NCBI GenBank assembly: GCA_028103285.1
Contig: JAOHNF010000024.1
Coordinates: forward strand, 1-6,284
Direction: 5' to 3'
DNA: 6,284 bases
From: Candidatus Pelagibacter sp.
GTDB taxonomy: Bacteria; Pseudomonadota; Alphaproteobacteria; Pelagibacterales; Pelagibacteraceae
Every line of letters begins with the position of its first letter. Within the stretch, counting starts at the first letter, position 1. The position numbers and the translations under genes are program-made. This document shows positions 1 to 6,284 of this stretch, in pieces. A model generated the notes under the pieces. The model worked only from the letters and a program-made list of their open reading frames with translations, made no database searches and had not been told where the DNA came from.

Positions 1-1
1 C

Positions 2-112
2 AATCTCGAAGAGGTATATAAATTACCCTCAAAAATTAATTCTCAACCTATATTTATAGATAACTCTATGTTGTTTTTAAATAAAAAAAACAAACTTATA
101 ATTTTAGATTAA
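2..112 (+). CDS. C-terminal fragment of a convergent gene, possibly a BamB/PQQ-type beta-propeller protein
   Basis: An open frame of 36 codons runs in from the left edge and ends at TAA (110-112). It is convergent to purF and shares three stop-codon bases with it. The tail contains QPIFIDNSMLFLNKKNKLII followed by LD. A short 'Pif.dn.ml.l...nkl.il' pattern like this is typical of the last strand pair of a PQQ-like beta-propeller blade, as in BamB, the outer-membrane assembly lipoprotein. The composition looks protein-like rather than random: an alternating hydrophobic pattern, with a stop placed exactly at the end of the neighbouring gene. The identification rests on about 25 residues, so BamB is a suggestion only. 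That the frame is coding is somewhat more secure than what it encodes. No start, signal peptide or lipobox can be seen because the gene is cut by the window edge. Confidence 0.5.
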   Translation, partial: NLEEVYKLPSKINSQPIFIDNSMLFLNKKNKLIILD

Positions 113-1587
113 ATATTTGATTTTCCGCTTAATAAAGATAGTTGTTTAATTTTTAGACCATTTAAATTGTCTGATGGTTTTATTGGATAGTCACCTGTAA
201 AATAATGGTCACTGAATTGAGGATAGTTCGTATTTCTTTTTTCCTTAATAAGAGCATTATATAAACCGTCTAAGCTCAAAAATTTTAAACTTTTAGCTTT
301 TATATATTCACACATTTCTTGATTATTCTTTTCATGAGCTAATAATTCTTTTTTTGTAGGCATATCAACGCCATAAAAATCTGGATATTTAATTTCAGGG
401 CACGCAATCCTTACATGAACTTCTTTTGCACCACTTTCATAAAGCATTTTCACTATTTTATTACATGTTGTTCCTCTTACTAATGAGTCATCTATTAATA
501 CTATTGATTTATTTAATACTATTGTTTTTGTTGAACTTAGTTTTAGCTTTACACCTAAACTCCTAATATTTTGTGTTGGTTCAATAAAAGTCCTACCTAC
601 ATAATGATTTCTAATTAAACCTAACTCAAATTGTTTTTTTGATTGTTCAGCATATCCTAAAGCAGCAGGTACTCCTGAATCTGGAACAGGTACAACTAAG
701 TCAGCTTTTAAATCTGTTTCTTTCGCTAATTCGGCACCTAGATCTTTTCTATATTCGTAAGCGCATTTATTGTTAATTATGCTATCAGGTCTTGCAAAAT
801 AGATATATTCAAAAACACATGGTCTAGATTTTCTTTTAGGAAACGGTTTAATAGATTTCATTTTTTCACCTTCTATAATTATAATTTCACCATTTTCAAC
901 TTCTCTAATAAAATTTGCTCCAACTATATCAAGAGCACACGTCTCGGATGCCAATATATATGATTTTTTTAATTTACCAATTACCAATGGTCTAATTCCA
1001 AAGGGGTCCCTCACACCAACTAATTTTTTATTTGTCATTAAAACTAGGGAGTATCCACCTTGTATTTGAAAAAGTGTATCAATTAATTTATCTAAAAACT
1101 TATCTCTTTTTGATTTTGCTATTAGCTGTACAATAGTTTCTGTATCACTTGTTGTTCTAAAAATTGCACCATCTTTCACAAGTGATTCTCTTAGCAGTAA
1201 TGCGTTTGTTAAATTTCCATTATGTGCAATACTTAAACCACCCATGTGTAAATCAGCAAAAAAAGGTTGAATATTTCTAAGTGATGTTTCCCCTGTTGTT
1301 GAATATCTATTGTGACCTATTGCAAAATTTCCTGGAAGTTTTTTTAAAGTTTCTGGGTCTGTAAAATGATCGCCAACTAAACCTTGTCTTTTTTCTGAAT
1401 GATAGTTTTTTCCATCAAATGAAACTATTCCACATCCTTCTTGACCTCTATGTTGTAAAGCATGTAATCCCAAAGCAACTAATGCAGACGCATCGTCATG
1501 ATTTGATATACCAAAAATACCACATTCTTCTCTTAATTTATCTGAATTATATTTTTTCAATTTTTTCTTTTGTATTAATAAAATCAT
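109..1587 (-). CDS. purF: Amidophosphoribosyltransferase (glutamine PRPP amidotransferase)
   Basis: This cytosolic enzyme makes 5-phosphoribosylamine from PRPP and glutamine, the first committed step of de novo purine synthesis. With residues counted from the GTG at 1588-1590, the N-terminal Ntn-type glutaminase domain begins at Cys23 in EECGIFG, the nucleophile exposed by propeptide removal. HNRYSTTG (93-100) and AHNGN (122-126) follow. FEYIYFARPDS (260-270) lies near the domain junction, and the phosphoribosyltransferase PRPP loop is VLIDDSLVRGTT (364-375). The length of about 490 residues is normal. The C-terminal region reads DHYFTGDYP, and the Bacillus-type Fe-S cysteines are absent except Cys258, so an iron-sulfur cluster is unlikely. 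The start is uncertain: GTG (1588-1590), ATG (1585-1587, used here) and TTG (1558-1560) are all in frame before Cys23, giving propeptides of 22, 21 and 12 residues. All three overlap the end of cvpA, so the two genes are probably co-transcribed and translationally coupled. Confidence 0.97.
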   Translation of the reverse strand: MILLIQKKKLKKYNSDKLREECGIFGISNHDDASALVALGLHALQHRGQEGCGIVSFDGKNYHSEKRQGLVGDHFTDPETLKKLPGNFAIGHNRYSTTGETSLRNIQPFFADLHMGGLSIAHNGNLTNALLLRESLVKDGAIFRTTSDTETIVQLIAKSKRDKFLDKLIDTLFQIQGGYSLVLMTNKKLVGVRDPFGIRPLVIGKLKKSYILASETCALDIVGANFIREVENGEIIIIEGEKMKSIKPFPKRKSRPCVFEYIYFARPDSIINNKCAYEYRKDLGAELAKETDLKADLVVPVPDSGVPAALGYAEQSKKQFELGLIRNHYVGRTFIEPTQNIRSLGVKLKLSSTKTIVLNKSIVLIDDSLVRGTTCNKIVKMLYESGAKEVHVRIACPEIKYPDFYGVDMPTKKELLAHEKNNQEMCEYIKAKSLKFLSLDGLYNALIKEKRNTNYPQFSDHYFTGDYPIKPSDNLNGLKIKQLSLLSGKSNI

Positions 1588-2092
1588 CACCAGATGGAAA
1601 CTCTTCTATTAAGATTTTACTGCCTTTATTAATTAAATTAAATGATAGAGCATTTTCAGCTGATATACCCCAATTTTGATATGGATAAAACCAATTAAAA
1701 ATTGAAAATAAACATATAGAAATAATGTATCCTTTAAAAAAACCAAATAAAAAACCAAATATTTTATCAATAGGCCCTACACCAGTCCAGGTTACAGCTC
1801 TACCTAATGATTTACCAATTAGTATTATTATAAAAAGTGTAAAAATAAAAATCGCCACTCCCAAACCAATATTATTAATAAATTTAGATTCTACATATTC
1901 ACTCACTATAGGCTGCAATTTTGGCACCAATATAATTGTGACCACTGTAGATATAATCCATTTCATAAAAGAAATTAAACTTAAAGAGAAGCCTTTTAAA
2001 AAACATTGAATAATACTGTAAATTAAAATTGTGAAAAAAATTAAATCAAATAGATTTAAATGACTAAAAATAGTTTTAATTAAATCAGTCAT
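1547..2092 (-). CDS. cvpA: CvpA family inner-membrane protein
   Basis: A 181-residue, very hydrophobic protein with four likely membrane helices at about residues 13-33, 38-57, 73-95 and 111-136. The family signature lies before and into helix 4: GPIDKIFGFLFGFFKG (106-121), matching the usual G-x-x-D-x-x-x-G-x-x-x-G-x-x-(R/K)-G pattern. A conserved-looking NWGISAENALS stretch follows the last helix. CvpA was named for its need in colicin V production, and it is widely found next to purF. Its biochemical role is not settled; links to envelope integrity and bile tolerance have been reported in enteric bacteria. The ATG (2090-2092) lies 9 bases after the exporter's stop, and the 3' end overlaps the purF start, so it sits inside an operon. 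No Shine-Dalgarno sequence is visible before the ATG (TTTTGCTTTATG). The length is typical of the family. Confidence 0.9.
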   Translation of the reverse strand: MTDLIKTIFSHLNLFDLIFFTILIYSIIQCFLKGFSLSLISFMKWIISTVVTIILVPKLQPIVSEYVESKFINNIGLGVAIFIFTLFIIILIGKSLGRAVTWTGVGPIDKIFGFLFGFFKGYIISICLFSIFNWFYPYQNWGISAENALSFNLINKGSKILIEEFPSGDDFINTKEKIEKI

Positions 2093-2101
2093 AAAGCAAA
2101 A

Positions 2102-4558
2102 TTAAATTAATTTATTAATTTTGTCACCAAAAGGTTTTAGTGTTAAAATTAATTTTGGTAATAAAGTTAAAACCGATATCATAGCAAGCAGCATTGCTAT
2201 TCCTGTAAATACACCAAAATAGATAGTCGGGATAAAATTAGATAATATTAAAATAGAAAAACCAAACACTATAGTTATTGAAGTATTTAAAATGGCGATA
2301 CCAACAGTACTATGGCATCTATCGAGAGTTTTATTATAATCATTAATTTTTTTAAATTCTTCTTTAAATCTATAAATATAATGAATACTATTATCTACTG
2401 CTATACCAATAGTAATAGCGGCAATTGTTATAGTCATCATGTCCAAAGGTATTCCTAATAAACCAATTATTCCAAGTATAAAAAAAGCAGCTATAAAATT
2501 TGGGACAACTCCTATAAAAGAAAGCACGATATTTCTAAATAATATAAAAAACATTAAAAAAATTCCAAGCATTACTATTCCTAAAGTAAGTATTTGTGAT
2601 TTGAATAAACTTTGTAGCAAATTATTAAATAAAATAAGAACACCCACTAATTTATATTCATCTTTATTCAAACCCAACTTAGTATTTAAATCAGAATTTA
2701 TTAAATCTTTTAAAGAATCTTTTATTCTAACACTAATCCTTGCCTCATCTTTTTCGACAGATATATATGGGGTTACAATCTCTTTTTTTATAGTTTCTGG
2801 TATTTTACTATACAAAACTGCAATTTCTAAACTTTGCAGTTCTTTATTATTGAGATCTTCAGCTACTCTTAAAATAGAACCGAATGATAGAACCTTTCCT
2901 ATTTGTGGTAGCGAGTCTAAGTAGTCGTGAACTTTAATAATTTTATCCATTTTATCTCTTGTAAACCAGTATTTTTCTTTGTCATCACCAGCCTTACTTT
3001 CTTCTTCCCATTCATCAAATTCATCTTCGTCCTTAGTAATTTCTTTCTGTTTTACTGGAAACTTTAAAATAATATTTAAAGGTGTTGTGCCACCTAAATC
3101 ATCATCAATTTTTTTCATTCCTTTGTAGATTTCTGTCTCTTTATCAAAATAATTTATAAAACTATTTTCAACTTCAAGTTTTGATATTCCAAAAATGCTT
3201 GTTATAATTATTATTAATGTAGTGCCAAAAATTAAAAGTTCATTTTTTTTTGTAAACAAGCTTAAGGCAGATGTAATGTAAGATTTTTCAGTATCTTTAA
3301 TACTCATTTCATTATCTGATGAAAACAAGTTAAGTAGAGAAGGTAACAATAAAAATGTTACAAATAACGAAACTATTAGACCTAAAGTCATCATCCACCC
3401 AAAATCTATTATCGGTTTAATTCCACTAAAAACTAAAGATAAAAAAGCACAAATGGTAGTTAAAACAGTGTAGAGAATTGGAAGCATCATTTTCTTGCTA
3501 GCTTCAAGCACTGCTTCACTTTTTATTAATTGAGGAAATTCTTTTTTTAATTGTAAGAATCTAACAGTTACATGAATATTCATTGCCATATTTAATATAA
3601 GCATCAAAGCAATAAAGTTTGATGAAATAACTGTTACTTTCCAACCAAGTAATCCCAATAAACCAATCATTACGATTACTGAGGTTGCACACCCTAGTAA
3701 TGGTATAATTACCCACTTCAAATTTCTAAAAATAAACCAAAGTGTAATTATAATAAAAATAAATACACCAATTCCAAAAACTACTATGTCATTTTTAATA
3801 TAACTCATCATATCATCAGCAATCATCGGAATACCACCTAGATGAATTTTGGCACTTTCACCGTATTTACTAATTACATCTCTTATTTCAGCAATGTTTT
3901 GATGGTTTCTAATATTATACAAATTTTTATACTCATCATATTCCTTGATAAATTTTTTATAATTTATTTTTTCTTCTTTTGATAAACCTATTTCAATTGA
4001 TTGATTGTAATAATTATCTTTAATCTTAATATAGTCTGCTAGTCTTTCATCTTTTTTTAAATAAACAACAATTCCTGATGTCTTACCATCCTCACTAATA
4101 ACGTAATTCTTATAAATAGGACTATTTATAATTTCATCAAACCCTCTTTTTCTATCAATTTCTGGGTAGGCTAAAGTTTTAAAATTTTTTAACCTTTCCA
4201 TTAATCCTTCATCAGTGCTTTTTAAAAGGGGGACATCTATAACGGTAATAACACTATCTACCCATGTAAGCATCTCAATTTTAGATTTAAGTAACTGCAG
4301 ATTAAGAATAGTTTCTTTTTCTACAAAACTGGAGACAGGAGTATAGGTTAAAACTAAAAAATCTTTTGAGCCATAAGTTTGGTTAACTTCTCTTAAGTAT
4401 TTTAGATCAGGGTCTCCTTCTAGTAAAAGAGCATCGGAAGAAGCATCTAAGTTAAAATTTTTACTTTGATAAAGTGAGAAACCAACTAGAACTGCTATAA
4501 GTAAAATGGTTACTTTAGAGAAATCTATGACTATTTTTTTATAAATATCTGCGACCAT
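2102..4558 (-). CDS. RND superfamily / MMPL-type exporter (COG1033-like), substrate unknown
   Basis: An 818-residue inner-membrane protein built as two repeats of 1 + 5 helices. Helices lie at about residues 15-31, 258-278, 283-303, 308-330, 357-380 and 388-410, then 441-458, 654-675, 678-703, 705-727, 752-774 and 780-806. Large extracytoplasmic domains (about 32-255 and 460-653) follow the first helix of each half, as in RND permeases. The length fits the MMPL/COG1033 group rather than the longer AcrB/CusA pumps. GGIPMIADDM (241-250) closes the first loop and VGVLILFNNLLQSLFKSQ (638-655) the second; both resemble family motifs. The fourth helix of the second half carries AVDNSIH (720-726), the likely proton-relay Asp722. 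The first-half counterpart reads LNMAMNIH (322-329) and has no acid. The second loop has an acidic insertion (about 510-529). No membrane-fusion or outer-membrane partner is adjacent. Related proteins move lipids or hopanoids, but nothing here fixes the substrate. The ATG start (4556-4558) has no clear Shine-Dalgarno. Confidence 0.9.
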   Translation of the reverse strand: MVADIYKKIVIDFSKVTILLIAVLVGFSLYQSKNFNLDASSDALLLEGDPDLKYLREVNQTYGSKDFLVLTYTPVSSFVEKETILNLQLLKSKIEMLTWVDSVITVIDVPLLKSTDEGLMERLKNFKTLAYPEIDRKRGFDEIINSPIYKNYVISEDGKTSGIVVYLKKDERLADYIKIKDNYYNQSIEIGLSKEEKINYKKFIKEYDEYKNLYNIRNHQNIAEIRDVISKYGESAKIHLGGIPMIADDMMSYIKNDIVVFGIGVFIFIIITLWFIFRNLKWVIIPLLGCATSVIVMIGLLGLLGWKVTVISSNFIALMLILNMAMNIHVTVRFLQLKKEFPQLIKSEAVLEASKKMMLPILYTVLTTICAFLSLVFSGIKPIIDFGWMMTLGLIVSLFVTFLLLPSLLNLFSSDNEMSIKDTEKSYITSALSLFTKKNELLIFGTTLIIIITSIFGISKLEVENSFINYFDKETEIYKGMKKIDDDLGGTTPLNIILKFPVKQKEITKDEDEFDEWEEESKAGDDKEKYWFTRDKMDKIIKVHDYLDSLPQIGKVLSFGSILRVAEDLNNKELQSLEIAVLYSKIPETIKKEIVTPYISVEKDEARISVRIKDSLKDLINSDLNTKLGLNKDEYKLVGVLILFNNLLQSLFKSQILTLGIVMLGIFLMFFILFRNIVLSFIGVVPNFIAAFFILGIIGLLGIPLDMMTITIAAITIGIAVDNSIHYIYRFKEEFKKINDYNKTLDRCHSTVGIAILNTSITIVFGFSILILSNFIPTIYFGVFTGIAMLLAMISVLTLLPKLILTLKPFGDKINKLI

Positions 4559-4611
4559 GAAGATAATTCAGATATATCTTAATTTTTTTATAACTAAAGA
4601 AAAAACTGAGT

Positions 4612-6045
4612 TTAATTTTTGCTTAAATCTTTGAATTTTGTATAAATTCCCTCAAATTCAACCTTAATAGTACCTGTTGGACCATGCCTTTGTTTGCCTA
4701 AAATTATATCAGCAAGTCCATTTACATCGTTCATTTTTGATTGCCATTCAGCATGCTCTATTGAACCTAATTTTGGTTGTTTGTTTTCTAGGTAGTAAGC
4801 TTCTCTAAAAACAAACATTACAACATCTGCATCTTGTTCAATTGATCCAGACTCTCTTAAGTCAGATAGTTGAGGTTTTTTGTCATCTCTAGACTCTACT
4901 GCTCTTGATAATTGAGATAGAGCTAATACGGGAACTTTAAGTTCTTTAGCTAATGCTTTTAGTCCTTGAGTGATTTCAGAAACTTCCTGCACTCTATTAT
5001 CTACTCTATTATTTGCGCTAGGCGCCCTCATTAACTGGATATAGTCAACTACAATTAAACTTAAACCAAACAACCTTTTAATTCTCCTAGCTCTATTAGA
5101 TAGTGTTGATATTGTGATAGCTGGAGTTTCATCAATGTATAGGGGGAGATTATAAATGTTTCTTGAAGTTTCAATATACCTATTTATTTCACTTTCTGTA
5201 ACCTTTCCTCTTCTTATGTCATCAGACTTAATTCGAGCTTGTTCGGATAAGATTCTTGTAGATAATTGTTCAGATGACATTTCTAAAGAAAAAAAAGCTA
5301 CAGAGGATTTTTCTTGTCTACTCAAAAGATTTTGAGAGGCATGATAGGCAATGTTTGTTGCTAATGCTGTTTTACCCATACCTGGTCTTCCAGCTAATAT
5401 CACCAAGTCAGATTTATGCAAACCACCTAATTTTTCATCTAAGTCTGTAAGGCCTGTTGGCACACCGACAATTCCTTGGTCGCTCTTCATTGCTAATGTA
5501 GCCATCTCAATTGTCTGATCTAGAGCTTGATTAAATTTTAGAAATGATTGAGAAAAACTACCTCGTTCCGCTAAATCAAAAAGAGATTTTTCTGTACTCT
5601 CAATTATATTTTCAGCATTTTGCTCTTGAGAACTAGCATTTAAAGTATCAGAGGATAATTTATCAGATATTTGAACTAGTTCTCTTCTTAAATACATTTC
5701 GTGAATAATTTTTGCATAGTCAACTGCTTGTTTTGCAGATCCAGAAAATCTAGTAAGTTTTACTAAATACTCGGTGCCTCCAACTTCATTTAGCATGTTA
5801 TCTTTTTCAAAGAAATTTTTTAAAGTTATAGGGTTAGCTATCATTCCTTTATTGTTTAGACTTTCAATTACTTCATAAATTTTTATATGAGCAGGGTCAT
5901 AGAATATATTGGAATTAACAATAGTTGAAACTTCATCAATAATATCGTTATTGACTAGTATTGATCCTAATAATGCTTGCTCAGCTTCTAAGTTTGATGG
6001 CTGCTTATTTTGTATTTTATTTTGAATTGATTTAATTTCTTCCAC
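4612..6045 (-). CDS. dnaB: Replicative DNA helicase DnaB
   Basis: The hexameric 5'-3' helicase that opens the replication fork and recruits primase; it acts in the cytoplasm. The 477 residues are a normal length. The N-terminal helical domain starts at about residue 15 (QPSNLEAEQALLGSIL is the usual opening) and runs to about 115. A linker leads to the RecA-like ATPase domain from about 190. Walker A is GRPGMGKT (219-226, Lys225, Thr226), the catalytic-glutamate motif is SLEMS (253-257, Glu255) and Walker B is LIVVDYIQLM (330-339, Asp334). LSQLSRAVESR (376-386) and DLRESGSIEQDAD (395-407) follow. The C-terminal arginine finger is KQRHGPTG (Arg453). No split or intein is seen. The start is GTG (6043-6045); the frame stays open upstream to a stop at 6088-6090 but has no ATG there, and the protein begins well aligned at this GTG. 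It lies 74 bases downstream of rplI. Confidence 0.97.
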   Translation of the reverse strand: MEEIKSIQNKIQNKQPSNLEAEQALLGSILVNNDIIDEVSTIVNSNIFYDPAHIKIYEVIESLNNKGMIANPITLKNFFEKDNMLNEVGGTEYLVKLTRFSGSAKQAVDYAKIIHEMYLRRELVQISDKLSSDTLNASSQEQNAENIIESTEKSLFDLAERGSFSQSFLKFNQALDQTIEMATLAMKSDQGIVGVPTGLTDLDEKLGGLHKSDLVILAGRPGMGKTALATNIAYHASQNLLSRQEKSSVAFFSLEMSSEQLSTRILSEQARIKSDDIRRGKVTESEINRYIETSRNIYNLPLYIDETPAITISTLSNRARRIKRLFGLSLIVVDYIQLMRAPSANNRVDNRVQEVSEITQGLKALAKELKVPVLALSQLSRAVESRDDKKPQLSDLRESGSIEQDADVVMFVFREAYYLENKQPKLGSIEHAEWQSKMNDVNGLADIILGKQRHGPTGTIKVEFEGIYTKFKDLSKN

Positions 6046-6109
6046 AAATATATAATAGTTTAATGGTATGACTGATAAAGAAAAAAGTTACACACTAATT
6101 CCAAGTCTC

Positions 6110-6118
6110 TGTGGAAAA
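6110..6118 (-). promoter_or_regulatory. DnaA-box-like 9-mer upstream of dnaB
   Basis: On the minus strand this reads TTTTCCACA, which fits the degenerate DnaA-box consensus TTWTNCACA and differs from TTATCCACA at one position. It starts two bases after the rplI stop and its downstream end is 64 bases before the dnaB GTG. It partly overlaps a small inverted repeat, TTCCA (6099-6103) / TGGAA (6112-6116). I found only this one match in the spacer, so it may be chance in AT-rich DNA. DnaA control of dnaB is an inference only. Confidence 0.25.
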
Positions 6119-6119
6119 G

Positions 6120-6284
6120 TTAATTTGATTGTATCTTATCTATTTTAATTGAAATATTGGCTTTTACTTCAGAATGAAAATTTATATCAGCTTTAAACAA
6201 GCCAATTTTATTTAAGTCATCCTTTAAAATAATTTGTGATGGACTAACTTCAGCATTTGATTTTTCTTTGATTAAATTTGTAAT
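6120..6284 (-). CDS. rplI: 50S ribosomal protein L9, C-terminal fragment
   Basis: The frame enters from the right edge and gives 54 residues before TAA (6120-6122). It begins ITNLIKEKSNAEVSPSQIIL and ends in HSEVKANISIKIDKIQSN. This matches the C-terminal domain of L9: the ITNLI / IKEKSN start of the domain, a central IxLKxDLNKIGLF segment, and the near-terminal HSEV-x-A-x-I-x-I strand. L9 binds 23S rRNA near the base of the L1 stalk. Position directly upstream of dnaB is the common arrangement (rpsF-rpsR-rplI-dnaB), which supports the assignment. The N-terminal rRNA-binding domain lies outside the window. Confidence 0.88.
   Translation of the reverse strand: MTNLIKEKSNAEVSPSQIILKDDLNKIGLFKADINFHSEVKANISIKIDKIQSN

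Noticed and set aside
71..93. Perfect 8-bp inverted repeat TTGTTTTT / AAAAACAA with a 7-base loop just downstream of purF
   Set aside because: The stem is nearly all A-T, there is no T-run after it on the minus strand, and it lies within the coding frame of the convergent gene. Not convincing as an intrinsic terminator.
1419..2009. Plus-strand open frames of 86 and 94 codons opposite purF and cvpA
   Set aside because: Both are antisense to genes with clear motifs, and neither has a recognisable product or start context.
2439..2924. 161-codon plus-strand open frame
   Set aside because: It lies wholly antisense to the exporter, which has clear family motifs; its translation is lysine- and isoleucine-rich without recognisable domains. 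A shadow frame.
6083..6122. Direct repeat AAAAGTTA (6083-6090 and 6115-6122) and inverted repeat TTCCA/TGGAA in the rplI-dnaB spacer
   Set aside because: Too short and AT-rich to call a terminator or repeat element. The 5-bp stem has an 8-base loop and no T-run follows it directly.
1..6284. Mobile elements, CRISPR arrays, tRNA/rRNA genes, phage or toxin-antitoxin genes
   Set aside because: Nearly all of the window is accounted for by housekeeping or transporter genes with short spacers. No terminal repeats, spaced repeats, cloverleaf-like segments or transposase motifs were seen.

Overview
The window is strongly AT-rich and tightly packed. Four complete genes and one partial gene (rplI, dnaB, an RND/MMPL-family exporter, cvpA, purF) all run on the minus strand, reading from the right edge to the left. 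The tail of one convergent plus-strand gene enters at the left edge. The order rplI-dnaB-...-cvpA-purF, the short spacers, the AT-rich codon use and the alphaproteobacterial style of PurF (no Fe-S cysteine set, C-terminal FTGDYP motif) point to a free-living alphaproteobacterium with a streamlined genome. SAR11 (Pelagibacterales) or a close relative is the best guess; this rests on recognition and synteny, not on a database search.

Layout from right to left, in the direction of transcription: the C-terminal 54 codons of ribosomal protein L9 (6120-6284); a 74-base spacer with a DnaA-box-like 9-mer and a small inverted repeat; the replicative helicase DnaB (4612-6045, GTG start); a 53-base spacer; an 818-residue twelve-segment RND/MMPL exporter of unknown substrate (2102-4558); 9 bases; a CvpA-family four-helix membrane protein (1547-2092); and PurF, amidophosphoribosyltransferase, whose start overlaps the end of cvpA (109-1587). 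The purF stop overlaps the stop of the convergent partial gene (2-112), whose C-terminus looks like the last blade of a PQQ/BamB-type beta-propeller. There is no gene-free stretch over 100 bases.

The genes are mostly housekeeping: translation (L9), replication (DnaB) and the first committed step of de novo purine synthesis (PurF with its usual partner CvpA). The exporter is the accessory element. It sits where alr and radA are found between dnaB and cvpA in many alphaproteobacteria, so this is a local variation of a conserved neighbourhood. I see no mobile element, CRISPR array, tRNA or rRNA, and no convincing novel system. The items most worth a second look are the exporter's position, its asymmetric proton-relay helix and acidic insertion, the DnaA-box-like site before dnaB, and the ambiguous purF start inside cvpA.
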